Below, piece after piece: positions 19,661 to 28,676 of a stretch of DNA of 37,937 nucleotides. Under the pieces are notes generated by a model, which was not told where the DNA came from, searched no databases, and worked only from the letters and a program-made list of their open reading frames with translations. Both the position numbers and the translations under genes were made by a program. Location of the stretch: contig DATIXI010000045.1 of NCBI GenBank assembly GCA_035518635.1, forward strand, positions 1-37,937. The letters run 5' to 3'. This stretch comes from AC-32 sp035518635 (GTDB lineage Bacteria; Actinomycetota; Thermoleophilia; Gaiellales; Gaiellaceae). How positions within the stretch are numbered: position 1 is the stretch's first letter; each line of letters starts with the position of its first letter.

Positions 19661-21813
19661 GTGCGGTGGCCGCCCCCGGCCGCGCTGCGACTCGGGCGGA
19701 TGCGCACCTTGAGGTCGGCCCGCTCGGCCGCCTCGGCGGCTGGACCGCGGGCCACGTACGCGTCGTCGCGATCGCCTGGGCCGTCGTCGCCGTCACGCTA
19801 GGCGCGTTCGCGCCCAAGGTCGAGACGGCGCTCTCAGGCGCGGGCTGGCAGGCGAACGGCTCCGAGTCGGTTCGGGCGCGGAAACTGATCGAGGCCAACT
19901 TCGCCGGCCTGTCCAGCTCATCGCTCATGGTCGTCGTGCACTCGCCGAGCGAGAGGGCCGACGGCCCGAGCTTCAGCCGGACCGTCGCCCGCGTAGAGAG
20001 CCTCCTACGGGCGAATGCGCATGTGGCCTCGGTCGTGCCGCCTCACGCCGGCTCGACGATCTCCAGCGACGGCCATACGGCGATCGTGACCGCCGGCGCC
20101 AAGGGAGACCCCACCGCGATGGTCGCCGCAGCCGACGCGCTGAAGTCGAAGCTCGAGGCGGCCGGCACCGGCGGCGTCAGCGTCTCGCTGACCGGCGCCT
20201 CCGGGATGTGGAGCGACTTCAACGCAGCCAACCGCAGCGCGATGATGCGGTCCGAGCTCTTCTCCTGGCCCGTGACGCTCGCGATTCTCGTGCTGGCCTT
20301 CGGCTCACTTGCCGCTGCCGGCCTGCCGCTCCTGCTGACGATCGTGGGACTGGTCGCCTCGGCCGGCCTCCTCGCGCTCCTCACGCACGGGTTCGAGATC
20401 TCCATCTGGGCGATGAACTTCGCGCTCATGTTCGCGCTCGCCCTCGGGATCGACTACGCGCTCTTCGTCGTTCACCGTTTTCGCGGCGCCTTCTTCGGCT
20501 CGAAGCTCGACGCTCGCGACGCGGTCGCGGTGACGATGGACACCGCGGGGAAGGCGGTTCTCTTCTCGGGGCTGACCGTCCTGATCTCCCTCTCGGCGGT
20601 GATGCTCGTCCCCAGTCCCGCCTTTCGCTCGATGGCTCTCGGGATCATGCTCAGCGTCGTCTTCGTCCTCGCCGCCACGCTCACGCTCCTCCCGGCGGTA
20701 CTCGCCAAGCTGGGCCCGAAGGTCGACGCGCTCGCGCTGCGCTGGGTGCACTCGGGCGAGCACCGCTCGGCGCGCTTCGCCCGGTGGGGGGAGCGGCTCT
20801 GGCAGCACCCGTACTTCTACGGGTCGGCAGCCGCGTTGATCCTCGTGCTGCTGGCTCTCCCCGTGATCGGCCTCCGGACCGGGATGCCCTCGATCAAGGT
20901 CGTCCCCACGACTGACGGCTCGCGCGTCGGCTACACCCAGGTACAGAATGCCTTCGGTCCGGGCGCGCCCGGAGCACTGCAGATCCTCGCGCGCCGCCAG
21001 GATCTCTCCGTTGTTGTGGGGCTGATCCGACGCGATCCCGGGATCGCGCGCGTCGAGCCGGCGCAGTCGGGCGGAAGCGGGCTCGCGCTCGTCCAGGCGA
21101 TTCCGACCAGCGATCCGTCGAGCAGGGCGACCGGGCGCACGATCGACCGGCTCCGCTCCGCCCTGCCCGACCGCGTGCTCGTCGGAGGCGCCGTAGCCGA
21201 GAACCACGACCTCGAGCGGGCGCTGACACAGAAGACCCCGCTCGTTGTCGGCGTAGTCCTCACGCTCGGCTTCCTCCTGCTGCTCGTTGCCTTGCAGGCA
21301 CCGCTGATCGCCGCGCTCGGGGTACTCACGAACCTGCTCGCGACTGGCGCCGCCTTCGGGATCGCCCGCTTGATCTTCCAGAACGGCCACGGAGCTGGAC
21401 TGCTCGGATTCGAGCCCCAGCGGTTCCTCGACGCCTGGGGCCCGGTGTTCTTCTTCGCGATGATCTTCGCGATCTCGATGGACTACACGGTGTTCCTGCT
21501 CTCGTCGTCGAAGGAGCATTTCGACAGTTCAGGGGATCCGCGCGAGGCGATGATCGGCGGGCTCGCCCACTCGGGCCGGGTGATCTTCGCCGCGGCCGCC
21601 GTGATGGTCGCCGTCTTCTTCACCTTCGCGCTCTCCGGACCGCTCCCGCCGAAGGAGATGGGCGTGATCCTCGGCATCGCCGTCCTACTCGACGCCATGC
21701 TCGTGCGGCTCGTGCTCATCCCCGCGCTTCTGCGCATCTTCGGCCGCCGGGCCTGGTGGCAGCCCCGGTGGCTCGACCGGGTCCTGCCCGACGTCCGCTT
21801 CGGGCACTCCTGA
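19657..21813 (+). CDS. MMPL/RND-superfamily transporter
   Basis: A 718-residue inner-membrane protein with the two-fold RND layout: one N-terminal TM (about 33-52), a periplasmic loop of about 150 residues, a six-helix bundle, a second periplasmic loop and a second helix bundle. The TM4-equivalent motifs are ALGIDYALFVVHRFRG in the first half and AISMDYTVFLLSSSKEHF in the second; their Asp residues carry the proton relay. Members export lipids, siderophores or hydrophobic compounds by proton antiport. The ATG overlaps the upstream stop, so it is the third gene of the arsR operon and is presumably repressed by ArsR. The substrate could be a toxic sulfur, metal or hydrophobic compound; there is no direct clue. 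Confidence 0.85.
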   Translation: MSAVAAPGRAATRADAHLEVGPLGRLGGWTAGHVRVVAIAWAVVAVTLGAFAPKVETALSGAGWQANGSESVRARKLIEANFAGLSSSSLMVVVHSPSERADGPSFSRTVARVESLLRANAHVASVVPPHAGSTISSDGHTAIVTAGAKGDPTAMVAAADALKSKLEAAGTGGVSVSLTGASGMWSDFNAANRSAMMRSELFSWPVTLAILVLAFGSLAAAGLPLLLTIVGLVASAGLLALLTHGFEISIWAMNFALMFALALGIDYALFVVHRFRGAFFGSKLDARDAVAVTMDTAGKAVLFSGLTVLISLSAVMLVPSPAFRSMALGIMLSVVFVLAATLTLLPAVLAKLGPKVDALALRWVHSGEHRSARFARWGERLWQHPYFYGSAAALILVLLALPVIGLRTGMPSIKVVPTTDGSRVGYTQVQNAFGPGAPGALQILARRQDLSVVVGLIRRDPGIARVEPAQSGGSGLALVQAIPTSDPSSRATGRTIDRLRSALPDRVLVGGAVAENHDLERALTQKTPLVVGVVLTLGFLLLLVALQAPLIAALGVLTNLLATGAAFGIARLIFQNGHGAGLLGFEPQRFLDAWGPVFFFAMIFAISMDYTVFLLSSSKEHFDSSGDPREAMIGGLAHSGRVIFAAAAVMVAVFFTFALSGPLPPKEMGVILGIAVLLDAMLVRLVLIPALLRIFGRRAWWQPRWLDRVLPDVRFGHS

Positions 21814-21869
21814 GATCAGACGTTTGCGAAGGAGGGGTCCAGGAACGGACGTAGAAGAGCGTGCATTCC

Positions 21870-22355
21870 ATGGACGACCGAAACATCGCCGGACAGCTCG
21901 CACTCCTCGCAACCGAGGTCGATTCGCTCGCCAAGACGCTCGTCAGGACACAGGAGGAGCTCGCGCGCGAGACCGACCGTCGCAGCCGGGCAGACGCCAA
22001 GGCGGAGGAGCTCGGCACCGAGCTCGCGGCCGCAAGGAAGCGGGCCCAGGCAGCCGAGCGGGAGCTCGGGAAGGTCACCGCCGGCATCGAGGCGACCACG
22101 CACACGGCCCTGGTCACCCGGCACGAGCTGGAGACCCGGCTCGAAGAGGCACAGCAGTCGAACGAGCAGCTTCGCAAGGAGGTTCACCGGAAGGAGCGCG
22201 AGCGCAAGACGCTCGAGCTCAATTTGCGCGAGGTGATGGAGAACCTCCGCAAGGCCGCCCAGGAAGCCCAGGGCTCGGCCGTGGTGACTCCTCCCGTGCC
22301 CCAGGTCGACGAAGCGACGCTCGTTCCCTCGCGCCCGGGCGACATCGGCTGGTAG
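21870..22355 (+). CDS. Coiled-coil hypothetical protein
   Basis: A 161-residue soluble protein not assigned to any family. Residues 8-130 are almost entirely heptad-like helix rich in Ala, Glu, Arg and Lys (LALLATEVDSLAKTLVRTQEEL ... RKEVHRKERERKTLELNLREV), a long coiled coil with no signal peptide or membrane segment. The C-terminal 30 residues are Pro/Val-rich and unstructured, ending RPGDIGW. It follows the MMPL gene by 56 bp and may be cotranscribed. An alternative GTG start at 21861 would add three residues. A scaffold or membrane-associated role is possible but unproven. Confidence 0.6.
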   Translation: MDDRNIAGQLALLATEVDSLAKTLVRTQEELARETDRRSRADAKAEELGTELAAARKRAQAAERELGKVTAGIEATTHTALVTRHELETRLEEAQQSNEQLRKEVHRKERERKTLELNLREVMENLRKAAQEAQGSAVVTPPVPQVDEATLVPSRPGDIGW

Positions 22356-22372
22356 CGCCTTACGCGTTGGCG

Positions 22373-23434
22373 TCAGCGCGCCCGCGTCACCTTGGTCAGC
22401 CGCTCGGGCCGGTCGGGGTCGAGGCCCTTTGCCTGCGCGAGCGCGGCCGCGAAGAGCTGGCCGGGTAGGACCGACAGCAGCGGCGAGAGGAGCGGCATCG
22501 GAGCCTCGGGCACCGGCAGGTGCCAGGCTGCGCCCTCGACCTCGGCCGCAGCGCTGCCGCTCGCGACGAGCGTCGCGCCCGCCTCGCGCACGCGTGCCGC
22601 AGCCTCGACGAGCGCGGCCAGGCTCTCGTCGCGCGAGCCGATCGTCCAGACCGGGAACATCGAGTCGAGCGCGGCGATCGGGCCGTGCGAGAGACCGGTC
22701 GAGGTCAGCGGCTCGGCGGCGACGCGGCAGGTCTCGGTCAGCTTGAGCGCGATCTCCCGTGCGGTCGCGAACTCGACCCCGCGCCCGATCACGTACATGC
22801 GGCCGACGTAGGCGAACGCGGTCGCGACCGGGCCGACCGCCTGCTCGAGCCCCGGGATCGAGTCGGCAGCGAGCTCGGCGGCGCGGCGCAGGCCGTCGGC
22901 AACCTCGTCCTCCCGCCCGGCGGCAGCACCTGCGAGCAGGACGAGCGCGCCGAGCTCGTTGAAGAACGTCTTCGTCGCGGCCACCGAGCGCTCGTCGCCG
23001 GCGGCGAGCGGCAGCGTCGCCTCCGCGGCTGCGGCGAGCTCCGACCGCGGGTCGTTGGTCAGCGCGACCGTCAGCGCGCCGCGCTCGCGCGCCCGCTCGA
23101 CGTACGTGACGACGTCCGGGGTGCTTCCCGACTGCGAGAGCGCGACCACGACCGAGCGCGAGAAGTCGAGCCGCGCTCCGTAGTAGACGGTCAGAGAGAT
23201 CGAGTCGCGGAGCGCCGTCCAGCCGGGCAGGAGGCCGAACGCGTAGACGCCGTAGACCGCGGCCGCGTCGGACGAGCCGTGGCCCACGAGCCGCAGCGCC
23301 ACCGGCTCGCGCGCCGCGCAGGCACGGCCGATCTCCCGGAACTCTGCCCGGTGCTCGAGCAGCCGCGTCAGCGCCTCGGGCTGCTCGTGGATCTCCGCGA
23401 GGAAGTTCGCCCCGGGCGCGTCGAGCCTCGTCAC
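22373..23434 (-). CDS. SIS-domain amino-sugar phosphate isomerase/deaminase-like protein
   Basis: A 353-residue protein with two SIS domains, equivalent to the isomerase half of GlmS without the glutaminase half (also AgaS/NagB-II-like). Sugar-phosphate motifs include LVGHGSSDAAAVYG (near 47-60), ALSQSGSTPDVVTY (near 92-105) and RSVAATKTFFNELG (near 142-155). EIALKLTETCRVAAEPLTST (second domain) is also GlmS-like. It probably deaminates or isomerises an amino-sugar 6-phosphate to fructose-6-phosphate plus ammonia. It is the last gene of the seven-gene sugar operon, with a GTG start overlapping the ATPase stop (GTGA). A GTG start further upstream lies inside the ATPase gene and is rejected. 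Confidence 0.82.
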   Translation of the reverse strand: MTRLDAPGANFLAEIHEQPEALTRLLEHRAEFREIGRACAAREPVALRLVGHGSSDAAAVYGVYAFGLLPGWTALRDSISLTVYYGARLDFSRSVVVALSQSGSTPDVVTYVERARERGALTVALTNDPRSELAAAAEATLPLAAGDERSVAATKTFFNELGALVLLAGAAAGREDEVADGLRRAAELAADSIPGLEQAVGPVATAFAYVGRMYVIGRGVEFATAREIALKLTETCRVAAEPLTSTGLSHGPIAALDSMFPVWTIGSRDESLAALVEAAARVREAGATLVASGSAAAEVEGAAWHLPVPEAPMPLLSPLLSVLPGQLFAAALAQAKGLDPDRPERLTKVTRAR

Positions 23435-24507
23435 TTCGCTTCGAGCCGCTCGCCGGTCTCGGCGTCGAAGACGTGCGCCTCGGACGCCCGCGGCTGCAGG
23501 GCGACCCGCGCTCCCCGGTTCGGCGCATGCCGCGTGTCCGTGCGCGCCACGAGCTTGACCTCCTCGTTCCCGAGCTGCGCGACGCAGAAGACGTGCGCGT
23601 CGGCGCCGACCACCTCGACCACCTCGACACTCGCCGCGAGCCCCTCGGACGCCAGCTCGAGCGCCTCGGGCCGGAAGCCGACCACAAGCTCTGCTCTTCC
23701 GTTCGACGCGCCGGCGGGAATCGGCACCCGCTCGGTCCCGAGGATGGCGCTGCCGTTCGAGCCCAGCGGGACGGTGCAGAGGTTCATCGCCGGCGAGCCG
23801 ATGAACCCGGCCACAAAGACGTTTGCCGGCCGGTCGTAGAGCTCCTGCGGCGGGCCGCACTGCTGCAGGCGGCCGTCCTGGAGGGCCGCGACCCGGTGCC
23901 CGAGCGTCATCGCCTCGGCCTGGTCGTGGGTCACGTAGACGGTCGTGACCCCGAAGTCGGCCTGCAGCGCTGCGATGTCGGCGCGCATCTGCACCCGCAG
24001 CTTCGCGTCCAGGTTCGAGAGCGGCTCGTCCATCAGGAAGACGCTCGGCAGGCGCACGATCGCCCGCCCCATCGCGACGCGCTGGCGCTGGCCGCCGGAG
24101 AGCTGGCCGGGCTTGCGCTCGAGGTACTCCTCCAGCCCGAGCATCCGCGCAACCTCCTGGACGCGAGCCTCGCGCTCGGAGCGCTTCACCTTCTTGACCG
24201 TGAGCGGGAACGCGATGTTCTGCGCGACGGTCAGGTACGGGTAGAGCGCGTAGTTCTGGAAGACCATCGAGACGTCGCGCTTCTTCGGCTGCAGGTAGGT
24301 GACGTCGCGGTCGCCGATGTAGATCGCGCCCGCGTCGACCTCCTCGAGCCCGGCGAGCATCCGCAGCGCGGTCGTCTTCCCCGAGCCGGACGGGCCGACG
24401 AGCACCATGAACTCGCCGTCGGCGACGTGCAGGTCGAGCCGGTCGACCGCGGCGACGTGCGTGCCCGGGTAGATCTTCGTCGCCTGCTCGAACCGGACGT
24501 CAGCCAC
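23431..24507 (-). CDS. Carbohydrate ABC transporter ATP-binding protein (MsmX/UgpC/MalK type)
   Basis: A 358-residue ATPase. Walker A GPSGSGKTT (38-46), Q-loop FQNYALYP, signature LSGGQRQR (136-143), Walker B FLMDEPLSNLD (157-167) and switch His194 are intact. Residues ~240-358 are the MalK-type regulatory TOBE/OB domain, with FRPEALELA. It would power the MalF/MalG-type permeases of the same operon. MsmX-type ATPases can serve several importers. The GTG start at 24507 overlaps the kinase gene by 8 bp; earlier in-frame codons lie inside that gene and encode an Arg/Ser-rich stretch unlike the family. Confidence 0.9.
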   Translation of the reverse strand: MADVRFEQATKIYPGTHVAAVDRLDLHVADGEFMVLVGPSGSGKTTALRMLAGLEEVDAGAIYIGDRDVTYLQPKKRDVSMVFQNYALYPYLTVAQNIAFPLTVKKVKRSEREARVQEVARMLGLEEYLERKPGQLSGGQRQRVAMGRAIVRLPSVFLMDEPLSNLDAKLRVQMRADIAALQADFGVTTVYVTHDQAEAMTLGHRVAALQDGRLQQCGPPQELYDRPANVFVAGFIGSPAMNLCTVPLGSNGSAILGTERVPIPAGASNGRAELVVGFRPEALELASEGLAASVEVVEVVGADAHVFCVAQLGNEEVKLVARTDTRHAPNRGARVALQPRASEAHVFDAETGERLEAK

Positions 24508-25522
24508 CCGCCGCGCTCCTCTCGCCGTCGAGGCGGTCGACTTCCTCGCCGAGCTCGCGCCGCAGGCGCTCCTGCGCCTCGGCGGGCGCGCCCAGCTCGT
24601 CGAGCGCGAGCAGCGCGGCGCCGACGATCGGCGGGGATGTGGCGATCCGGACGACTGCCTGCGGGTCGACCTCGTCGAGTCCGTCCTCGATCGCACGGGT
24701 CAGCCGGCCGTCGCGAGCCTGGAGCAACCCGCCGCCGAGCAGGATCTCGACCGGCTGCCCCTCCAGCTCGAGCCTCCGCAGCGCGACCCTGGCGAGCGCG
24801 ACGACCTCCAAGGCGAGCCGGTCGACGATCCCGGCCGCGACCTCGTCGGTGGCGGCCGCGGCGAAGACCACCTTCGGCAGCTCGTCGGCCCGCTGGAGCG
24901 GGATCCCGCCGCGGTGGAACGCCTCCGCGAGCTCCTGCGGGGTCGAGAGCCCGAAGTGCGCGGGCACCGCCTGCTCGAGCGCCGTTCTCGGGCCGCGACC
25001 GTCCTCGCTGCGCGCCGCCGCCGAGACCGCGGCGATCCCGAGGTCGTAGCCGCCGCCCCAGTCACCGGTGATCGCGCCCAGCGCCGGGAAGCGCGCGTGC
25101 CGCCCGTCCGGCGCGACGCCCACGCAGTTGATCCCGGCACCGCAGACGACCGCGATCCCCCAGCCGCGCTCGGTCCCGGCGCGGAGCACGGCGAACGTGT
25201 CGTTGCCGACCAGCGTCCTGCGCGCCCAGCCACGCCGCTCGACGGCCTCGCGGAACTCGTTCTCCTCGGACGGGAAGTCGACTCCCGCGACCAGGAGCTG
25301 CGCGAGTTCGGCGACCGACCCGTCGCGGAAGTTCAGGTGCACGGGGCCGGATGCCTCCGCCAGGAGCGCGTCGAGCACCTCGAGCGACCCGTCAAGCCCG
25401 ATCAGCTGCGGGGAGCTGCGCGGCCCGCGGGCGACGCTGAGCACCTGTCCGCTCGCGCGCGCGAGAACCAGGTCCGTCTTCGACCCTCCCCCGTCCACGG
25501 CGACGAAGAGCGGATCGCTCAT
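24500..25522 (-). CDS. BadF/BcrA ATPase-family sugar kinase (N-acetylglucosamine kinase-like)
   Basis: A 340-residue ASKHA-fold kinase. The phosphate-1 motif is VAVDGGGSKTDLVLA (8-22), then a conserved VGNDTFAVLRAG block, the GIAVVCGAGINCVGV and GDWGGGYDLG motifs, and EILLGGGLLQA near the C-terminus. This is the pattern of eukaryotic-type GlcNAc kinases and glucosamine kinases in the BadF/BadG/BcrA/BcrD family. It would phosphorylate the amino sugar or glycoside brought in by the ABC transporter. The benzoyl-CoA reductase activator branch of the same family is excluded by the lack of the Fe-S Cys motif and by the operon context. Its ATG overlaps the GH4 stop (ATGA). Confidence 0.82.
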   Translation of the reverse strand: MSDPLFVAVDGGGSKTDLVLARASGQVLSVARGPRSSPQLIGLDGSLEVLDALLAEASGPVHLNFRDGSVAELAQLLVAGVDFPSEENEFREAVERRGWARRTLVGNDTFAVLRAGTERGWGIAVVCGAGINCVGVAPDGRHARFPALGAITGDWGGGYDLGIAAVSAAARSEDGRGPRTALEQAVPAHFGLSTPQELAEAFHRGGIPLQRADELPKVVFAAAATDEVAAGIVDRLALEVVALARVALRRLELEGQPVEILLGGGLLQARDGRLTRAIEDGLDEVDPQAVVRIATSPPIVGAALLALDELGAPAEAQERLRRELGEEVDRLDGERSAAGG

Positions 25523-26796
25523 GCCGGCCTCGTCACCCCGAACTGCGGCAGGTGCTCGGCGCCCGCTGCGAGCAGGCGCTCGACGAGCTCTTCCGAGAGC
25601 TGGAACTGCCCGACGAGCGGGTGCGCGAGCAGCGCCTTCCGCGCGACCACCGGGTCGCCTGTGCGCGCGGCCTCGACCGCCAGCCGCTCGTACGCGGCGA
25701 CGTGCTGGACGAGCCCCAGCAGCTCGGGCGCGAGCGGCCGCTGGGGGAGCGGCTCGACGCGGTCGCGCGAGATCCGCGCCGGGATCTCGACCACGTCGTC
25801 GTCCTGCAGCCCTGGGACGGCGCCCTCGTTGCGGAGATCGACGACGTGCGTCTCGCTCCCGTCCGAGAAGAGCGCGCCGAGCAGCCCGAGCGCGGCCTCG
25901 CTGTAGAACGCGCCGCCCCGGCGGTCGAGCAGCGCCGGCTTCTCGGTCAGCGCAGGGTCGCGGTAGAGCTCGAGCAGCTCTTCCTCGATCTCGGCCACGG
26001 TGGCCGCCCGAGGCACGCCCTCGCGCTGGTCGGCGAGCACGCGGTCGTGCTCGTAGAAGTAGCGGAGGTAGTACGAGGGCACCGCGCCGAGCTCTTCGAG
26101 CAGCCGCCGGGGGACGCCGCCCGCCTCCTCGGCGAGCCGGTCGCCGTGCTCGACGAGCAGCACCGGGAGGAGGTCGTCGCCTTCCAGCCAGACCGCGCGC
26201 ACCCAGGTGAGGTGGTTGAGCCCGACCTGGTCGGCGAGCACGCGCTCGGGCTCGACGCCCAGGAGCTGCGCCGCAGTGCGCTGGACGTTGATGTTGACGT
26301 TGCAGAGCCCGACGGCGCGGTGCCCTTCGTCCAGCAGCGCACGCGTCACGATCCCGACCGGGTTCGTGAAGTCGACGATCCAGGCGCCGGGCGCCGCGAG
26401 CTCACGCGTCCGCCCCGCGATCTCGAGCACCACCGGGACCGTGCGCAGCGCCTTCGCGAAGCCGCCCGCGCCGGTCGTCTCCTGCCCGATACAGCCGCAG
26501 CCGAGCGGAACCGTCTCGTCGAGGAGCCGCGCCGCCTGGCCGCCGACCCGGATCTGGATCAGCACCGCGTCCGCGCCCTCGACCGCCCGCGAGAGGTCGT
26601 CCGTCTCGACCAACTCCCCGCGGAACCCCTGCCGCTCGAGCATCCGGCGCGCGAGCCCGGCCACGACGCCGAGGCGCTCCAGGTCGACGTCGTGCAGCGC
26701 GAGCTCCTCGACGGGCAGCCGCTCCCGGTCGCGCGAGAGCCCCGAGACGAACTCGGGCGTGTAGGTGGAGCCGGCCCCGACGACCGCGATCTTCAT
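25519..26796 (-). CDS. Glycoside hydrolase family 4 (6-phospho-beta-glucosidase-like)
   Basis: A 425-residue NAD- and metal-dependent glycosidase. The NAD motif VVGAGSTYTPE (5-15) opens a Rossmann fold. QIRVGGQAARLLDE and CIGQETTGAGGFAKALRTVP follow, then VDFTNPVGIV (141-150), metal-site Cys165-Asn166 in GLCNVNI and His195 in LNHLTWV. GH4 enzymes oxidise C3, eliminate the aglycone and rehydrate; those with GLCN act mostly on 6-phospho-beta-glucosides. The start is the ATG at 26796, overlapping the permease stop (ATGA). No PTS is present, so its phosphorylated substrate would have to be made by the BadF-type kinase after ABC uptake, or it acts on unphosphorylated sugars. Confidence 0.85.
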   Translation of the reverse strand: MKIAVVGAGSTYTPEFVSGLSRDRERLPVEELALHDVDLERLGVVAGLARRMLERQGFRGELVETDDLSRAVEGADAVLIQIRVGGQAARLLDETVPLGCGCIGQETTGAGGFAKALRTVPVVLEIAGRTRELAAPGAWIVDFTNPVGIVTRALLDEGHRAVGLCNVNINVQRTAAQLLGVEPERVLADQVGLNHLTWVRAVWLEGDDLLPVLLVEHGDRLAEEAGGVPRRLLEELGAVPSYYLRYFYEHDRVLADQREGVPRAATVAEIEEELLELYRDPALTEKPALLDRRGGAFYSEAALGLLGALFSDGSETHVVDLRNEGAVPGLQDDDVVEIPARISRDRVEPLPQRPLAPELLGLVQHVAAYERLAVEAARTGDPVVARKALLAHPLVGQFQLSEELVERLLAAGAEHLPQFGVTRPA

Positions 26797-27683
26797 CCCT
26801 TCACCCCCGTGAGCGTCACGCCCTCGACGAAGGCCCGCTGCGCGAGGAAGAACAGGATGATCACGGGCGCCATCACGATCAGCGTCGCCGCCATCGTCAG
26901 GTTCCACTGCACCTGGTAGAGCGTCCGGAACTGCGCGAGCCCGACCGAGAGTGTCCAGTGGTTCGGGTTCTCGATCGTGTACAGGAGCGGCCCGAAGAAG
27001 TCGTTGAAGCAGAACAGGAACGAGAACAGCGCGACCGCCGCGATCGCCGGCTTCGAGAGCCGGATCACGACCGTCGTCAGGATGCGGAACTCGCCGCAGC
27101 CGTCCACGCGCGCCGCGTCGAGGTACTCCTCCGGGATCGTCAGGAAGAACTGGCGCAGGAGGAAGATCGAGAACGCGTCGCCGAGCCAGTTCGGCAGGAT
27201 CAGCGGCCAGAGCGAGCCGACGAGCCCGAGCTTCGCCCACATGACGTAGACCGGGATCACGGTCACCTGCGGCGGCAGCATCATCGCGACGAGCGTGATC
27301 ACGAACGCGACGTTCTGCCCGCGCCAGCGGAGCCGCGCGAGCGCATAGGCGACCGGGATACTCGAGACGACCAGGCCGAGGGTCCCGAGCCCCGCGTAGA
27401 GCATCGTGTTCAGGGCGTAGCGCCACATCGGCGCCTTGTGGAAGACCTCCGTGTAGTTGCTCCACTGGAAGGGGTGCGGCCAGAGGTGCGAGGAGAGCGC
27501 CTGCTGGTTCGTCATCAGCGAGGTCAGGGCGATGAAGATGAAGGGCGCGATGAAGATCAGCGCCCCCGCGATCAGGAGGCTGTGGTCGGCAACGGCGACC
27601 AGGAAGCGCTTACGGCGGACGGCGGCGGGCGGCTTGCGGCGAACGATCGCCTCGGATTCGACCGGGATCGCCGCGCTGCTCAT
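26793..27683 (-). CDS. Carbohydrate ABC permease, MalG type
   Basis: A 296-residue inner-membrane permease with six predicted helices. The cytoplasmic EAA loop that docks the ATPase is EYLDAARVDGCGEFRILTTV (near 185-204). The N-terminus is a 30-residue basic tail before TM1 (LLIAGALIFIAPFIFIALTS). The C-terminus QRAFVEGVTLTGVKG is the standard MalG-family end. It forms a heterodimer with the MalF-type subunit encoded just upstream; its ATG overlaps that stop (ATGA). With the binding protein and ATPase it completes a CUT1-family importer for oligosaccharides or amino sugars. Confidence 0.9.
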   Translation of the reverse strand: MSSAAIPVESEAIVRRKPPAAVRRKRFLVAVADHSLLIAGALIFIAPFIFIALTSLMTNQQALSSHLWPHPFQWSNYTEVFHKAPMWRYALNTMLYAGLGTLGLVVSSIPVAYALARLRWRGQNVAFVITLVAMMLPPQVTVIPVYVMWAKLGLVGSLWPLILPNWLGDAFSIFLLRQFFLTIPEEYLDAARVDGCGEFRILTTVVIRLSKPAIAAVALFSFLFCFNDFFGPLLYTIENPNHWTLSVGLAQFRTLYQVQWNLTMAATLIVMAPVIILFFLAQRAFVEGVTLTGVKG

Positions 27684-28675
27684 CGCCCGCCCGCCTGGAA
27701 GTGAACGAAGCGCTTCGAGTTGAGGACAATCGCCAGCACGACCGCGAACGAGACGAACAGGAGCAGCATCGCGATCGCCGAGGCGTAGCCCATGTTGAAG
27801 TTCAGGAACGCCTGCTGGTAGAGCAGCACCGGGTAGAAGAGCGTCGAGTTCTCCGGGTAGCCGAGGTTCGTCGCGACGGTGCCGGTGCTCGCGGCGGAGC
27901 CGCCCGCGATCGTCGCCGCGACGTACGCCTGCGTGAAGTACTGGAGGCCGTCGATCACCGCGATCACGACCGCGAACAGGAGCACCGGGCTGATCGAGGG
28001 CAGCGTTACGTAGAAGAGCCGACGCCAGACGCCCGCGCCGTCGATCTCGGCCGCCTCGTACAGGTGCTGGGGAACGTCGACGATCGCGGCCAGGAAGATG
28101 ATCATCATGTTCCCCACGCCCCAGATCGCGAGCAGCGTCAGCGACGGCTTCGCCCACGACGGCGAGTCGAACCAGAGCGGCCCCTGAATCCCGAGCTTCG
28201 AGAGGAAGATGTTGACCGGGCCCGTCGCGGGGTTGAGCAGGTACACGAACGCGAGGGTGGCCGCGACCGGCGGGGCGAGCGCGGGCAGGTAGAAGACCGT
28301 GCGGAACGTCCCCACCCCACGCCGCGCGCGCTGGAGCATCACCGCGATCCCGAACGCGAACAGCACCTGCAGCGGCACCGCAATCGCGAGGAACCAGAGC
28401 GTGTTCTTGACGGCCGGCCAGAACGTCTCGTCGGAGTGGAACAGGAACCGGTAGTTCGCGAGCCCGACCCAGCGCGGCGGGTTCAGCAGGTCGTAGTGCG
28501 TGAACGAGAGGTACGCGCTCCAGACGAGCGGGTAGCCGAAGAAGATCAGGAAGCCCGCGATCCACGGGCTCATGAACGCGAGCACAGTGCCGCGGCGGCG
28601 CCAGGCGGCCCTCCGCCTGGCGCGCTGCCGCTCGACGGGTACCGGGACGGACGCCGTGCCGGCGACCGAGCTCAA
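27680..28675 (-). CDS. Carbohydrate ABC permease, MalF type
   Basis: A 331-residue permease with six core helices after a basic N-terminal tail. The first helix region is FMSPWIAGFLIFFGYPLVWSAY and the EAA loop is LYEAAEIDGAGVWRRLFYVTLP (near 217-238). It lacks the long extra periplasmic loop of enteric MalF, as is usual in actinobacteria. The apparent start is TTG at 28675, one base after the binding-protein stop, with GGCGGAG upstream. No ATG or GTG is better placed, so translation may depend on coupling. Confidence 0.88.
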   Translation of the reverse strand: MSSVAGTASVPVPVERQRARRRAAWRRRGTVLAFMSPWIAGFLIFFGYPLVWSAYLSFTHYDLLNPPRWVGLANYRFLFHSDETFWPAVKNTLWFLAIAVPLQVLFAFGIAVMLQRARRGVGTFRTVFYLPALAPPVAATLAFVYLLNPATGPVNIFLSKLGIQGPLWFDSPSWAKPSLTLLAIWGVGNMMIIFLAAIVDVPQHLYEAAEIDGAGVWRRLFYVTLPSISPVLLFAVVIAVIDGLQYFTQAYVAATIAGGSAASTGTVATNLGYPENSTLFYPVLLYQQAFLNFNMGYASAIAMLLLFVSFAVVLAIVLNSKRFVHFQAGGR

Positions 28676-28676
28676 C

